A stretch of DNA of 64,000 nt, taken from positions 62,001 to 126,000 of the forward strand of contig NZ_ABGR01000003.1 of the NCBI RefSeq assembly GCF_000171815.1. Reading direction: 5' to 3'. Made by a program: the position numbers and the translations under genes. Position 1 is the stretch's first letter; each line of letters begins with the position of its first letter. Below the pieces are notes generated by a model that saw only the letters and a program-made list of their open reading frames with translations, was not told where the DNA came from and did no database searches. Positions 26,055-35,075 of this stretch are shown here, piece after piece. The DNA is from Vibrio sp. AND4 (GTDB lineage: Bacteria > Pseudomonadota > Gammaproteobacteria > Enterobacterales > Vibrionaceae).

Positions 26055-26972
26055 AAGCAGAAAGCGGCAGAAGTGGTAGTTCGCGCTATCGAGAACATGG
26101 TGTTCGTGGAGGGTGGCAGCTTCGATATGGGTGATTTCAAGATGGATTGTGATTTCCCAACAAAATCAGAAAACCGTTTAGATTGGTCTCCTAATGCGCA
26201 GTGCTTTAACTTTGCCACCAATCTCTCTGGTGCGCAACATTTACATAGAGTCACTCTCGACTCTTATTCGATGTCTAAATATGAGACCAGCTTTATGGAT
26301 ATGGAGTGGATGCGTCAAATAAATGAGCTCCCTGTCGCTGCTGGAATCATAACAAGTTATAAGCCATTAAAAGATAAACAGATGCTTAGAACAGATGAAG
26401 AATACAAAAGAATCGTTGATTCGGAGACAAAACATAACAAAGCGGCGTCAACTAAAAGCTGGCAAGAGGCTAAAGATTATTGCCTATGGCTAGGAAAGGT
26501 ATCTACTTTATCTTTTGATCTCCCGACTGAGGCTCAGTGGGAATTCGCCGCTAGAAGTCGTGGACAGCACTATTATTATGCTACTAATGATGGCTATCGC
26601 TCCCTCTCAGAAGATCAATATTTCGATGTAAATCTTGATAAATATGTTCAAGTTTCTCCTTCAACTATTAACAGCAGTACAAAAGAAGAGAAGTATATTG
26701 GTTACTGGCCAGCAAACCCACTAGGTATCTTTGGGATGAACAACAGCATCAGTGAATGGGTCAATGATTGGTATGAAAAAGATTATTACCTTAAGTCACC
26801 TAAAAAAAACCCTCGAGGCCCCAAGGTTGGTCAACTAAAAGTTATTCGCGATGGCTCGGGAAATGTTATGACCTTTGACCGTTTCGGTGAGGAACCTGTT
26901 CTAGACCATTATTTTTCAAATGGAAGCTTTCGATGTGCTGTTCAACAAGACTCTCCACTTAGTTCATTATGA
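25890..26972 (+). CDS. SUMF1-fold (formylglycine-enzyme-like) lipoprotein, copy 1
   Basis: 360 residues with lipobox LVAC (Cys18). From ~70 it follows the FGE-sulfatase/SUMF1 C-type-lectin-like pattern: MVFVEGGSFDMGDF, SKYETSF, SWQEAKDYCLWL, LPTEAQWEFAAR, NPLGIFGMNNSISEWVNDWY, and terminal SFRCA. The two closely spaced cysteines of genuine formylglycine-generating enzymes are missing, so catalysis is unlikely. It is paralogous to the gene at 27204 and lies beside a VgrG-adaptor-cargo module of opposite orientation. A periplasmic immunity or binding role is a reasonable hypothesis, not shown. Confidence 0.8.
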   Translation: MKNRWLGMACVLPLLVACNSDSSAIEVSSETVSQQQIDTIVSNINKLYPEATQEQKQKAAEVVVRAIENMVFVEGGSFDMGDFKMDCDFPTKSENRLDWSPNAQCFNFATNLSGAQHLHRVTLDSYSMSKYETSFMDMEWMRQINELPVAAGIITSYKPLKDKQMLRTDEEYKRIVDSETKHNKAASTKSWQEAKDYCLWLGKVSTLSFDLPTEAQWEFAARSRGQHYYYATNDGYRSLSEDQYFDVNLDKYVQVSPSTINSSTKEEKYIGYWPANPLGIFGMNNSISEWVNDWYEKDYYLKSPKKNPRGPKVGQLKVIRDGSGNVMTFDRFGEEPVLDHYFSNGSFRCAVQQDSPLSSL

Positions 26973-27107
26973 AACAAATAATATATAGACCAACACATCT
27001 CCCTCCGGTTGATTCAAACATTATCGCCTGTTCTCTCGTACCAAAATAAGTGCCCATATTTAAGCTTATCACTGCACTACTTCTTCTCCTTTCAAAGATC
27101 AAACCTG

Positions 27108-27368
27108 AACACCGTCGTTATAACTAGTCATACAGTGTCTTTGAAGTTGTTCTCTCCTGCTCTTTTTGCGTAAAATATGCGCATAACGTAAAAGGAATAC
27201 CAAATGAAAAACAGATGGTTAGGTATGGCTTGTGTGCTTCCTTTATTGGTTGCGTGCAATAGCGAGAGTTCAGCAATCCCAGTGTCTAGCGAGACCGTCT
27301 CTCAACAGCAAATCGATACGATTGTGTCGAACATCAATAAGCTTTACCCAGAAGCAACTCAAGAGCAA
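27108..27368 (+). repeat. Duplicated promoter/signal-peptide block, copy 2
   Basis: Near-identical to 25794-26054. After position ~27368 the two genes diverge sharply although they stay homologous, so the 5' block has been homogenised or the 3' parts have diversified quickly. Confidence 0.85.
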
Positions 27369-28259
27369 AAATTGAGAGCTGCAAAAACCGTAGTTCGAGC
27401 GATTGAAGAACTTGTCTTTGTTGAAGGCGGTAGCTTTGAGATGGGGGACTTTGGTGCTCCATGCGAAATCCCAAGCGGCACACCAAATCGTATGGATTGG
27501 TCACCGGATGTACAATGTTTGAGTGATCCATCCAGCGGTGAAACAGGGGCTTATAACCTGCACAAGGTAACATTAGACTCGTATTCCATTGCAAAGTTTG
27601 AAACACGCTTTGTCGATATGGAGTGGATGCGATGGATCAATAAGCTGCCAGTGGCAGAAGATGACTCTAGAGATCGCACTCACGTCCCTCGAGACTCTGT
27701 TAAATATAAATACTTGCTAGAAGATAGACAAAAGGCTGCCGCTTCAGCAAAGCAGTGGCAAGAAGCGAAAGATTACTGTCAATGGCTGAGCAATGTCAGT
27801 GCACTGCCTTTTGACTTACCAACAGAAGCACAATGGGAATATGCGGCAAGAAGCCGCGGGGGAAAGGTATATTTCGCGACTAATAATGGCTATCGTCAAA
27901 TGTACAACTCACATTATTTCGATCCAGAGGCCGGACATTACGTGGACTACAAAAAGGATGAGGTAAATAGCTCAACAGATATCGAAAATGTTGACTCATC
28001 CCCCCCGAACCCGTTAGGTGTCGCTGGCATGTCTAATCAAGTGAGCGAATGGGTGAATGATTGGTACTCACCGACATATTACCAGAATTCACCGGAAAAG
28101 AATCCGCAAGGCCCAGACTCTGGCACAGAAAAAGTGCTCCGTGATGCGGCGGGAAGGACGATGGTATTCTCACGCATTCATAAGACTACTAAGCTAAAAG
28201 GGTACTTCCCATCGGTGAGTTTTCGCTGCGCCCTTCAACAATCTATGCCAGCTAAATAA
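27204..28259 (+). CDS. SUMF1-fold (formylglycine-enzyme-like) lipoprotein, copy 2
   Basis: 351 residues, lipobox LVAC (Cys18), first ~55 residues almost the same as copy 1. The SUMF1-type domain is complete (LVFVEGGSFEMGDF, AKFETRF, QWQEAKDYCQWL, LPTEAQWEYAAR, NPLGVAGMSNQVSEWVNDWY, SFRCA) but also lacks the catalytic cysteine pair. It has its own duplicated promoter. It ends 52 nt from the end of the convergent LysM-headed T6SS cargo gene, with a shared hairpin between. Tandem variant copies next to a toxin-like gene recall immunity arrays. Confidence 0.8.
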   Translation: MKNRWLGMACVLPLLVACNSESSAIPVSSETVSQQQIDTIVSNINKLYPEATQEQKLRAAKTVVRAIEELVFVEGGSFEMGDFGAPCEIPSGTPNRMDWSPDVQCLSDPSSGETGAYNLHKVTLDSYSIAKFETRFVDMEWMRWINKLPVAEDDSRDRTHVPRDSVKYKYLLEDRQKAAASAKQWQEAKDYCQWLSNVSALPFDLPTEAQWEYAARSRGGKVYFATNNGYRQMYNSHYFDPEAGHYVDYKKDEVNSSTDIENVDSSPPNPLGVAGMSNQVSEWVNDWYSPTYYQNSPEKNPQGPDSGTEKVLRDAAGRTMVFSRIHKTTKLKGYFPSVSFRCALQQSMPAK

Positions 28260-28264
28260 TTACG

Positions 28265-28303
28265 CAAAGTAAGAGGCTATAACAACCTAGCCTCTTACTT
28301 TTG
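28265..28303. terminator. Bidirectional terminator between convergent genes
   Basis: AAGTAAGAGGCTA and TAGCCTCTTACTT form a 13-bp perfect stem with an 8-nt loop, flanked by A- and T-rich ends. Confidence 0.85.
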
Positions 28304-28310
28304 GTCGCGA

Positions 28311-30812
28311 TTACCGATACGGCAAATACTCATCAGCATGAGCTGCTGTTTGAACTTTCTTACGTGCGGCTATTTGGTCTCTCTTACGTGCAAGCGCATC
28401 ACCACTAAGTGGGGTATAAGGCTGACCAGTCGCATCACTCTTGCCTTTTTCTGCCAGTTGAGTGACCCACAAGTTGAAATCATGCTGTTGCGTGTTATCC
28501 AATATAGCGTTGATACGCGCAAGGTTATCAAACATCACTTTATCACCCAAGACAGCTTGACCCTTTGGATTCATACATTGCAAAATCTCTTCAAACTTAT
28601 GCCAGCTGTAGGTACTCTTTCTCAGCAGCTTATATATCGCACTCTCTTGCTGCTCATTGAAACTAAACAAAAATTCTTCAATTAAGGTATCGAGCATAAT
28701 GCCAATTGCTTCCGGTAGCAGCTGTTCAAACGATACTCCGGATAACGTCGACTCATCAAGAATGCGATCCGCCAGCACTAATGCTTTCTTTTGACGCTCT
28801 CCAATTCCATTAAAATCCTTCATCCACTCATTTACTTGGTCCTCTCCACTTAGTACTATCGTCTCAAATGTTTGACTTGGATCAGTAATCAAATCTCTAG
28901 TAAAAGTAATTAGTGTTGAGTTGAGCAGATACTTATATGCTTCTTCACTTATATTGCTCAAGTAACGATAATCGACATATTGCAATGCCTTTAAAATGAC
29001 AGTGACGAGGTCCCACAGCTTTTCAGCATCGACAAGTACACCAAAACCACCACCACCACCACCGCCCCAGACAAGCTGGCCGGAACACATTAAGTAAAAT
29101 TTACCACCAGTGAGTGCGAGTTGAAAGTCTGCATCAAAACCAGCGCCCACGCCGATATTTGCTGCTAAGCTGACCTTTGCAAGCGAATCAAAACGGGCGG
29201 ACTTTCCCCCTCCCGGAGCTTGCCACTCTATTGCTCCGGCTAATTGGCCACTCACATTGCCTCCGGCAAAGCCTTGAACTTTGAATCCCACCTGTCCCTT
29301 TGTCGATGTGGCCATATTAATTCGAGGGGTAAATAGAACGCCTACACTTTCGCCGTTTTCGTCATCCCTAGAGCCCAGAGTCGTTTCCCCCTCCATTGCT
29401 AATCCAACAAAGCACCCAATGGTTAGCGCCCCATTGAGGCGAAAGCAACCAAATGAATAAGTGGCATCATCTCCATTAGCATCGCGATAATTTAACCGAG
29501 CAGCAAAACCACTTTCATAAGGTAGGAACAAATTCGCTTCTGCTTTGGCTTCAAAAAACGATATGCTTGCGTCAGCACCGATGCCTACATCTATTTTGCC
29601 TTTCGCAGGTTCAAAGTTACTAGCTGCGGTCGCCTGAGCTCCCCATCGAAAAAGCTGCGCCTCACCGCTGACGGCAAAAATGGCATTACCTTCATACTCC
29701 AATAAGTTGTGAGTCGTCTTCCACTCAGCCAATTTATTACCCTCGGCTTTCCACTGCGCTAACTTCGTCGCAATTTTAAGTTTATTTTTTCCCTCTTTAA
29801 TATCTTCGGCAACGGCGTTACCAAAACCTTTGTAATCTTTTTGCTCAAGGGCCTTCATCGCATTTGTATGTTTGTAGGAGCGTTGCCAACGTTTTTCCTC
29901 GCGCTCATGAAAACGTGAGCGCATATATACATAACGACCTTGTTTTACAGAATAGACTTCAGCAACGTGCGTTTTGACCTTACGTGTTTTGAGTTTCTTT
30001 TTTTTCGAATTGCCTACGGGGTTAACTTTTGTAACCGCCTCCTCATTTTTTTTGCTTTCCGCCTGCTCCTCTAAAACGCGATAATAATTAATTTCATTTT
30101 GAATATTTTCTAAGACTTGTTTTCTTAACGCTTCTGTCGAGCCTTCAGAAATGAAAGTGGTCTTATGATACTTTTCAACAAACGCTTTACGATCCTCTAA
30201 TGATTTCTTAGATGACCTCGCCCGCTGTAAATTGAAGTTAGTTGGAGGCTGAGTTTCTTTTATTTGTGCCACTCGTCGACTTGCAGGGTTATTCTGAACC
30301 TCTTCCGTCGCAAACATTTCGGCATAGTTTGCATCAGCAAGCCAAGCTTCTTTCTTTCGTGCATGTGCCTCCATCGCCTCCCGAGTGATGTTGCTCCCTT
30401 TTGGTGCAGATTCTAATAGTGTCTTGTAGTTATCCAAAAGAAGGTCTGTCTTTTGACTTTCTTGCTCAAGTTCCTTGGCTGCTTTCTCATCTAGTAACCA
30501 ATATTCAAAGGGACTATCCCCAGTTAAGAAAATAACATCATGAACATCAATAGGTTGGCAAAGAGGGCCTGAGCATAAGGGGCTGTCTGAAACTAACTCT
30601 CGCATATCTGAAACAGGCTCTACTGGATGCTTAGGCTCGACAACTTCTGTTGGTGTATCGTCAGGTAGCGTAAGTACCTCTCCGACACGAATAAAATCAG
30701 GGTTCTCTTGGTATTGAGGGTTCAGCTCAAGCAGCGTCGTGAAGTCCACCTCTTGCTCAATCGCGATTTTAAGTAGAGTATCGCCGCCTTTGATGGTGTA
30801 AGTTTGGCTCAT
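28311..30812 (-). CDS. LysM-headed T6SS cargo protein, candidate antibacterial effector
   Basis: 833 residues from ATG 30810-30812, whose A overlaps the TAA of the adaptor gene (TAATG) with GGAG upstream. Residues 3-49 are a LysM fold (YTIKGGDTLLKIA...NPQYQENPDFIRVGEVLTLP). Then come a charged helical region with a basic patch (KKKKLKTRKVKTH, ~285-300), a Gly/Ala-rich beta section ~375-590 ending in seven glycines, and a helical C-terminus with no recognised enzyme motif. VgrG, then DUF4123 adaptor, then cargo is the standard order for T6SS effectors. The killing mechanism is not evident; the beta-rich part could act on membranes. Confidence 0.72.
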   Translation of the reverse strand: MSQTYTIKGGDTLLKIAIEQEVDFTTLLELNPQYQENPDFIRVGEVLTLPDDTPTEVVEPKHPVEPVSDMRELVSDSPLCSGPLCQPIDVHDVIFLTGDSPFEYWLLDEKAAKELEQESQKTDLLLDNYKTLLESAPKGSNITREAMEAHARKKEAWLADANYAEMFATEEVQNNPASRRVAQIKETQPPTNFNLQRARSSKKSLEDRKAFVEKYHKTTFISEGSTEALRKQVLENIQNEINYYRVLEEQAESKKNEEAVTKVNPVGNSKKKKLKTRKVKTHVAEVYSVKQGRYVYMRSRFHEREEKRWQRSYKHTNAMKALEQKDYKGFGNAVAEDIKEGKNKLKIATKLAQWKAEGNKLAEWKTTHNLLEYEGNAIFAVSGEAQLFRWGAQATAASNFEPAKGKIDVGIGADASISFFEAKAEANLFLPYESGFAARLNYRDANGDDATYSFGCFRLNGALTIGCFVGLAMEGETTLGSRDDENGESVGVLFTPRINMATSTKGQVGFKVQGFAGGNVSGQLAGAIEWQAPGGGKSARFDSLAKVSLAANIGVGAGFDADFQLALTGGKFYLMCSGQLVWGGGGGGGFGVLVDAEKLWDLVTVILKALQYVDYRYLSNISEEAYKYLLNSTLITFTRDLITDPSQTFETIVLSGEDQVNEWMKDFNGIGERQKKALVLADRILDESTLSGVSFEQLLPEAIGIMLDTLIEEFLFSFNEQQESAIYKLLRKSTYSWHKFEEILQCMNPKGQAVLGDKVMFDNLARINAILDNTQQHDFNLWVTQLAEKGKSDATGQPYTPLSGDALARKRDQIAARKKVQTAAHADEYLPYR

Positions 30813-31405
30813 TAGGTGTTCACTCCTTGCCAGTGAGCTAAGATTGCGTTCATGGTTTGTGTTTGCGACTCGGTTAAATCCCAAATCATTGGAATGTTCT
30901 GGCGTTGATCTAACGTGTGCCATGAAGTGTCTAACCATTCACGATCAAACCATTGAATGCGATTTAGTAATGGAAAAAACTGCTGCCTTTGGTGCACATT
31001 CATGGACCCCATGAGAGTGACAAGTTTACGAGGTTCATAAAAACGCATCATAGCTTGTGCCTTTCCATACTGTACAATGAGTCGATCTCGTAAAGACGAA
31101 GCAAGACTTTCTGTATCTATTGAACTTACGGCAACAATAAGGCAACCAGAAGGCGTCACTTCTAAATGGCCTTTTACCGTATTTAGCTTCTGTTTATCGG
31201 TAACTTCCACCAATAGAGGGCCATTACTCACTGCTGCGAATCGAGTTTTGGCAAAGAGTGGAACAGCTTCACTTTCAGGAAACAAGTCCTCCCATTCTGG
31301 CCATAACATGGGCTCAAACAGCACATAAAGCTTTTCGTCAGACGACGGGAACAGTGGTGGTGTAAGTTGAATGTCCCATTCAGGGTTTAACTGTGCAATT
31401 GACAT
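30812..31405 (-). CDS. DUF4123 T6SS effector adaptor (Tap/TEC)
   Basis: 197 residues from ATG 31403-31405; the start lies inside the vgrG 3' end (19-nt overlap) and the stop overlaps the cargo start by one base. The pattern LYVLFEPMLWPEWEDLFPESEAVPLFA...GPLLVEVTD...GCLIVAVSSIDTESLASSLRDRLIV...RFYEPRKLVTLMGSM is DUF4123. Such adaptors load a specific effector on the VgrG tip and are not themselves secreted. Tight overlaps mean the three proteins are made together. Confidence 0.88.
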   Translation of the reverse strand: MSIAQLNPEWDIQLTPPLFPSSDEKLYVLFEPMLWPEWEDLFPESEAVPLFAKTRFAAVSNGPLLVEVTDKQKLNTVKGHLEVTPSGCLIVAVSSIDTESLASSLRDRLIVQYGKAQAMMRFYEPRKLVTLMGSMNVHQRQQFFPLLNRIQWFDREWLDTSWHTLDQRQNIPMIWDLTESQTQTMNAILAHWQGVNT

Positions 31406-33645
31406 GTTCTTCCACTCCCACAATCACAAATTTCTTGAAGTAAACTGCCTTCTTCAACCAATCCGGCGTAAGACGCAGGTGACATCAAAGGCATAGGTTT
31501 CATTGCCAGCGATGGTTTCTTAGGCCTTCTTGTAGAAACGCTGTTGTTTCCGTTCGCAGCGCCACCCGGGTTGATGTCCACTTTGCCGCCCTTTACAGCG
31601 ACACTACTTGCACCATCAATCATGATTGAAGTGCCGTTTAAATGGATGTTGCCACTGCTTTTGAGTACTAGACTGGAAGCACCAACTAAGACTCTGATTT
31701 CATCAGCTGAAATAACCGATGTCTCTCCGTCAGAACGAATGGAAGTATTGCCATTTACTTCAACACTGAGGTTATTACCTATGCTCTGTGTATCGTCTGC
31801 ACCAACATCAATAGAGCGTGACGCCATAACGACAGTATTGTGCTCTTGTCCAATCTCCGTTGAGTCATCTTTGCCAATCAAGGTACGGCGATTTTCATCA
31901 ATATATAAATCGCGGTTGTTGGTGATTTTCTCTGATTCATTCGCGTTGTAAGTAACGTGAACATCTTTCTCTACCTGCTCCATAAAGGTTTGCTTGGTAG
32001 TGGAGGTTTTATGCCCATCAATCACTTCTTTACGGTCGCCTAAGATGTTGTTTTCTTGATTGTTGCCGACCTTCAGCTCTTCATCATTGCCGATGTCTCG
32101 GTAACGGTTATTGAGCACTTTGGTTTTCATGTCTTTTTGAGCGCGGAAATGTACCTCTTCTTGGTCATTTTCATCCTCAAAATACATTTCGTTGTAACCC
32201 TCCGCCTTATGGCTTTGGGTTCTGAAAACCGTACGCGTTTTGTTTTCTGGTAATGGGTATGGCGGCGTGTGTAAACCGTTGTACACCGCGCCCGTCACTA
32301 GTGGACGGTCTGGGTCGCCTTCTAGGAAAGTCACAATCACTTCATGCCCAATACGAGGTAGATAGACGGCTCCCCAGTTGGGCGCTGCCATTGACTGACT
32401 GACGCGCAGCCAACATGAGCTGTGTTCATCGCTTTGCGCATAGCGGTCCCAATGGAACTGAACTTTGATGCGACCATATTCATCGGTGTAGATTTCTTCG
32501 CCCGCAGGACCAACCACAACCGCAGTTTGAGGACCATCAACGACAGGTGAAGCCATTTTAGGCGCCCGGAATGTTACGTCTCGTGGTAAGCAGACAAACT
32601 GATTGTGATAAGTCGTAGGCTCATCGCTCGATTCTTCTTCGTGTACACGAGGGTTAAAGCCCGTGTGCATCACAGTCAACATGAGATAATCACGGTTGAT
32701 GTTTGAGCGAGGGTGCTGGCTGATATCAAAACTGAAACCGGCGGTGAGACGCATGATATCGCTTGCCGCTTCAACCTGATGGCTGTCCACCGTGTATTCA
32801 GACATCCACTCCGTTACACGCTGCTGGCCTAAATCCGGGGTGGTGTAGCGACCAAGATAGTCGTAACGCTGCAAATCAAAGTTTGGTCCTTGATCGGCGC
32901 ACTTACCCTGCGGGATTTTCGGCGTGAGATAATTGTAATCACCGTAACTGACTAGGCCAGTGCGAGTTCGATTGATTTGCTCTAGGTCGAAAATGTGTTC
33001 TCGGTCTGACGTGCCGCCACCTTGGGCATGATACACCACCGGACCTAAGTAAGAGGCATTGATAGGCGAACTGACAAGCGCTGGTATCGCATCATTACTG
33101 TCGACAATCACCATGGTATGCCCAGCAGTGCCGTGCTCAAAGTAATACCAAAGGCCATGCTCTGCCATTAATCGCTGCACAAAATGCTGGTCATTCTCTC
33201 GGTATTGAAGAACGTACTCTTTCGCCTCATATTGCGCTGACAGCTCAAAGCGGTAATCGCTCATGCCTGCATCATCAAAAACCTGACGAATAATGTCAGG
33301 CGCCGCTTGCATCTGAAAGATACGACAGTCTTGGCGCTGAGTAAGAAACCAGAGATTTGGGACTAAGGTGATGTGATACCGCGAGAAACGACGACCAGTG
33401 CCTAAATAGCGCAGCTCAGAGATGCTTCCGTTAAACTGGCGAGCAGTGCCCATGCCTTGACCAAACAGGCTCAAGACGCCCATTTTTCGACTTAACGCAT
33501 CAAACGAGATTGCATCGTTATCCGATAACACCGTCAGGTTCATTTCAAAGGGAGAAGAGACCGCTTCCGTTATGCGAAAGCTTTCTACTTTAAATGCACC
33601 GAGAAAACCAGGAACATAAAAAGTAAAGTTTACATCATTAACCAT
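31387..33645 (-). CDS. vgrG: VgrG, T6SS spike protein
   Basis: 752 residues. The gp27-like N-terminal part (ITEAVSSPFEMNLTVLS...YRENDQHFVQRLMAEHGLWYYFEH), OB-fold signature (YTDEYGRIKVQFHWDRY, SCWLRVSQSMAAPNWGAVYLPRIGHEVIVTFLEGDPDRP) and gp5-like triple beta-helix repeats are all present. The tail after ~690 adds a short Pro-rich and Cys-rich end (CDCGSGRTC) that probably docks the adaptor or PAAR. Core T6SS genes are absent, so this is an auxiliary (orphan) vgrG module using a sheath encoded elsewhere. Confidence 0.95.
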   Translation of the reverse strand: MVNDVNFTFYVPGFLGAFKVESFRITEAVSSPFEMNLTVLSDNDAISFDALSRKMGVLSLFGQGMGTARQFNGSISELRYLGTGRRFSRYHITLVPNLWFLTQRQDCRIFQMQAAPDIIRQVFDDAGMSDYRFELSAQYEAKEYVLQYRENDQHFVQRLMAEHGLWYYFEHGTAGHTMVIVDSNDAIPALVSSPINASYLGPVVYHAQGGGTSDREHIFDLEQINRTRTGLVSYGDYNYLTPKIPQGKCADQGPNFDLQRYDYLGRYTTPDLGQQRVTEWMSEYTVDSHQVEAASDIMRLTAGFSFDISQHPRSNINRDYLMLTVMHTGFNPRVHEEESSDEPTTYHNQFVCLPRDVTFRAPKMASPVVDGPQTAVVVGPAGEEIYTDEYGRIKVQFHWDRYAQSDEHSSCWLRVSQSMAAPNWGAVYLPRIGHEVIVTFLEGDPDRPLVTGAVYNGLHTPPYPLPENKTRTVFRTQSHKAEGYNEMYFEDENDQEEVHFRAQKDMKTKVLNNRYRDIGNDEELKVGNNQENNILGDRKEVIDGHKTSTTKQTFMEQVEKDVHVTYNANESEKITNNRDLYIDENRRTLIGKDDSTEIGQEHNTVVMASRSIDVGADDTQSIGNNLSVEVNGNTSIRSDGETSVISADEIRVLVGASSLVLKSSGNIHLNGTSIMIDGASSVAVKGGKVDINPGGAANGNNSVSTRRPKKPSLAMKPMPLMSPASYAGLVEEGSLLQEICDCGSGRTCQLHS

Positions 33646-34045
33646 ACTATTCGGCTCTTATGACAACGAGGAAGTGAACGGTATATCTGTCACCGCTGCA
33701 CGCTAAATAGTCGAACTGTATCAAGTTATTAGAGGCTTATCACCGTGATGATTTAACAGAAATATCATGCATTAAGCTTGGTTTTTCACCAAACAAAACA
33801 CCCAATTCATCTACAACATCAAAAATATGACTTTTTATCTAGTTATTTGGTCGAGTACATACCGACATTGGTTGTGTCAGTATGTGATATAACTCCGCAG
33901 AAAAGCGATAGAAGCTTACAAATAGGCTTGTTTCTACCCCTGAGCCGCATCTAGATCTACCTCTACAAGCGTCCAAATATAAAAAAACAGCCCCTGGCTC
34001 ATTAGGGGCTGTTGTTCTGAGGTTATGGCTAGCGACAAACTGACA
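33646..34045. other. vgrG upstream region
   Basis: 400 bases between vgrG (leftward) and the end of the MBL gene. It must contain the vgrG promoter. A strong hairpin at 33987-34013 is listed separately. No gene is seen. Confidence 0.45.
33987..34013 (-). terminator. Terminator of MBL-fold gene
   Basis: AACAGCCCCT and AGGGGCTGTT pair perfectly; on the minus strand the stem is followed by TTTTTTT. Confidence 0.88.
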
Positions 34046-34918
34046 TTAGTGCCATTTCATCTCACCACTTAGCACTTTTGCACCCAGCTCAAGATCCCCT
34101 TCGGTGGCGGTAAACGCTGGGTACTTGGCCTTCATCGTTTCTACGATTTCGCTTGATGTTGGCTTGCTTGATTTTTCTAGCGCCAACTCAATGTCTGCGA
34201 TGTAATCTAAGGTGAACTGAATGCTTTCCATGCCCTTAGGTACGTCACCAAGGTAATGTCCCGGAATCACGGTTTCTGGTTGCAGCTTTTTCATGCGCTC
34301 TAATGATTGGGACCATTGAGTACGCTCTTGTTTCAACGCAGTGTCCGCCATCCATACGTGAACGCCACTATAAACCGACACACCACCAAATACGGTTTTC
34401 TCAGAAGGTACCCATAGGTAAGCGTCATGAGAGTTGATCTCTTTCACTTCGATGCGCTTTCCTTCCAGTGTCAGTGTTGTGTCGTTAAGTACGGTAGGCA
34501 CAACGATGTTTGATGGTGCACCATCTTCCAGAATTGGACCCCAATACGCCAGTTTTGCATCTTTTGTTTTCTCGATATGCTTAACAACCGCTTCGCTGGC
34601 TACCACTTTGACATCAGGAAATGCGGCGACAATAGGCTCTAGACCAAAGTAGTAATCAGGATCACCACCACTGATATAAATCATCGACAGCGCTTTGCCG
34701 CTCTCTTTTATCTGCTCGACCAATTTTTGTCCGTCTTTGATGCTAAATTGTGCATCAAATAACATCAGCTCTTTTTCACCAGAAATAAGCACTGAGGTTG
34801 CAGGAAAGATCGCATCTTCAGCAGGGTTGTAGTGGGTAATCGTTAAATCCGCCGCTGACACGTAGTTCGATGCCGCTAATGCAGTAACCAATAAAGTAAG
34901 TGAACGCTTTTTCATCAT
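34046..34918 (-). CDS. Periplasmic MBL-fold protein with degenerate metal site (Vmh-like)
   Basis: 290 residues with a signal peptide (LAASNYVSA, ~22). The metallo-beta-lactamase fold is visible: PATSVLISGEKELMLFDAQFS, the strand ending MIYISGGDPDYYFGL, VPTVLNDTTLTLEG, and TVIPGHYLGD. The usual HxHxDH at 82-91 has become SGGDPDYY, leaving only the Asp, while the PGH histidine remains. Zinc hydrolysis of the usual type is therefore doubtful. It resembles the Vibrio Vmh-type MBL proteins. Divergent from a LysR regulator (35076) that probably controls it. Confidence 0.8.
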   Translation of the reverse strand: MMKKRSLTLLVTALAASNYVSAADLTITHYNPAEDAIFPATSVLISGEKELMLFDAQFSIKDGQKLVEQIKESGKALSMIYISGGDPDYYFGLEPIVAAFPDVKVVASEAVVKHIEKTKDAKLAYWGPILEDGAPSNIVVPTVLNDTTLTLEGKRIEVKEINSHDAYLWVPSEKTVFGGVSVYSGVHVWMADTALKQERTQWSQSLERMKKLQPETVIPGHYLGDVPKGMESIQFTLDYIADIELALEKSSKPTSSEIVETMKAKYPAFTATEGDLELGAKVLSGEMKWH

Positions 34919-35075
34919 GTTATTCCGTACTAGAGAACCAACTCATGTGGCTCGTTTAATGTTGAGCCCATCTTATTTGATTAGTTTTAGATAAAATAGA
35001 CAGTAAATTAACTTTCACTATTGCGAAATCCGGACATATACTGGAGCCGTAATTTTATTAAGGTGAAATAACAGA

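Noticed and set aside
25890-28259. Active formylglycine-generating enzymes
   Set aside because: The catalytic cysteine pair is missing and no sulfatase gene is nearby.
28260-33645. Complete T6SS cluster
   Set aside because: Only VgrG, adaptor and cargo are present; no sheath, baseplate or ClpV genes in the window.
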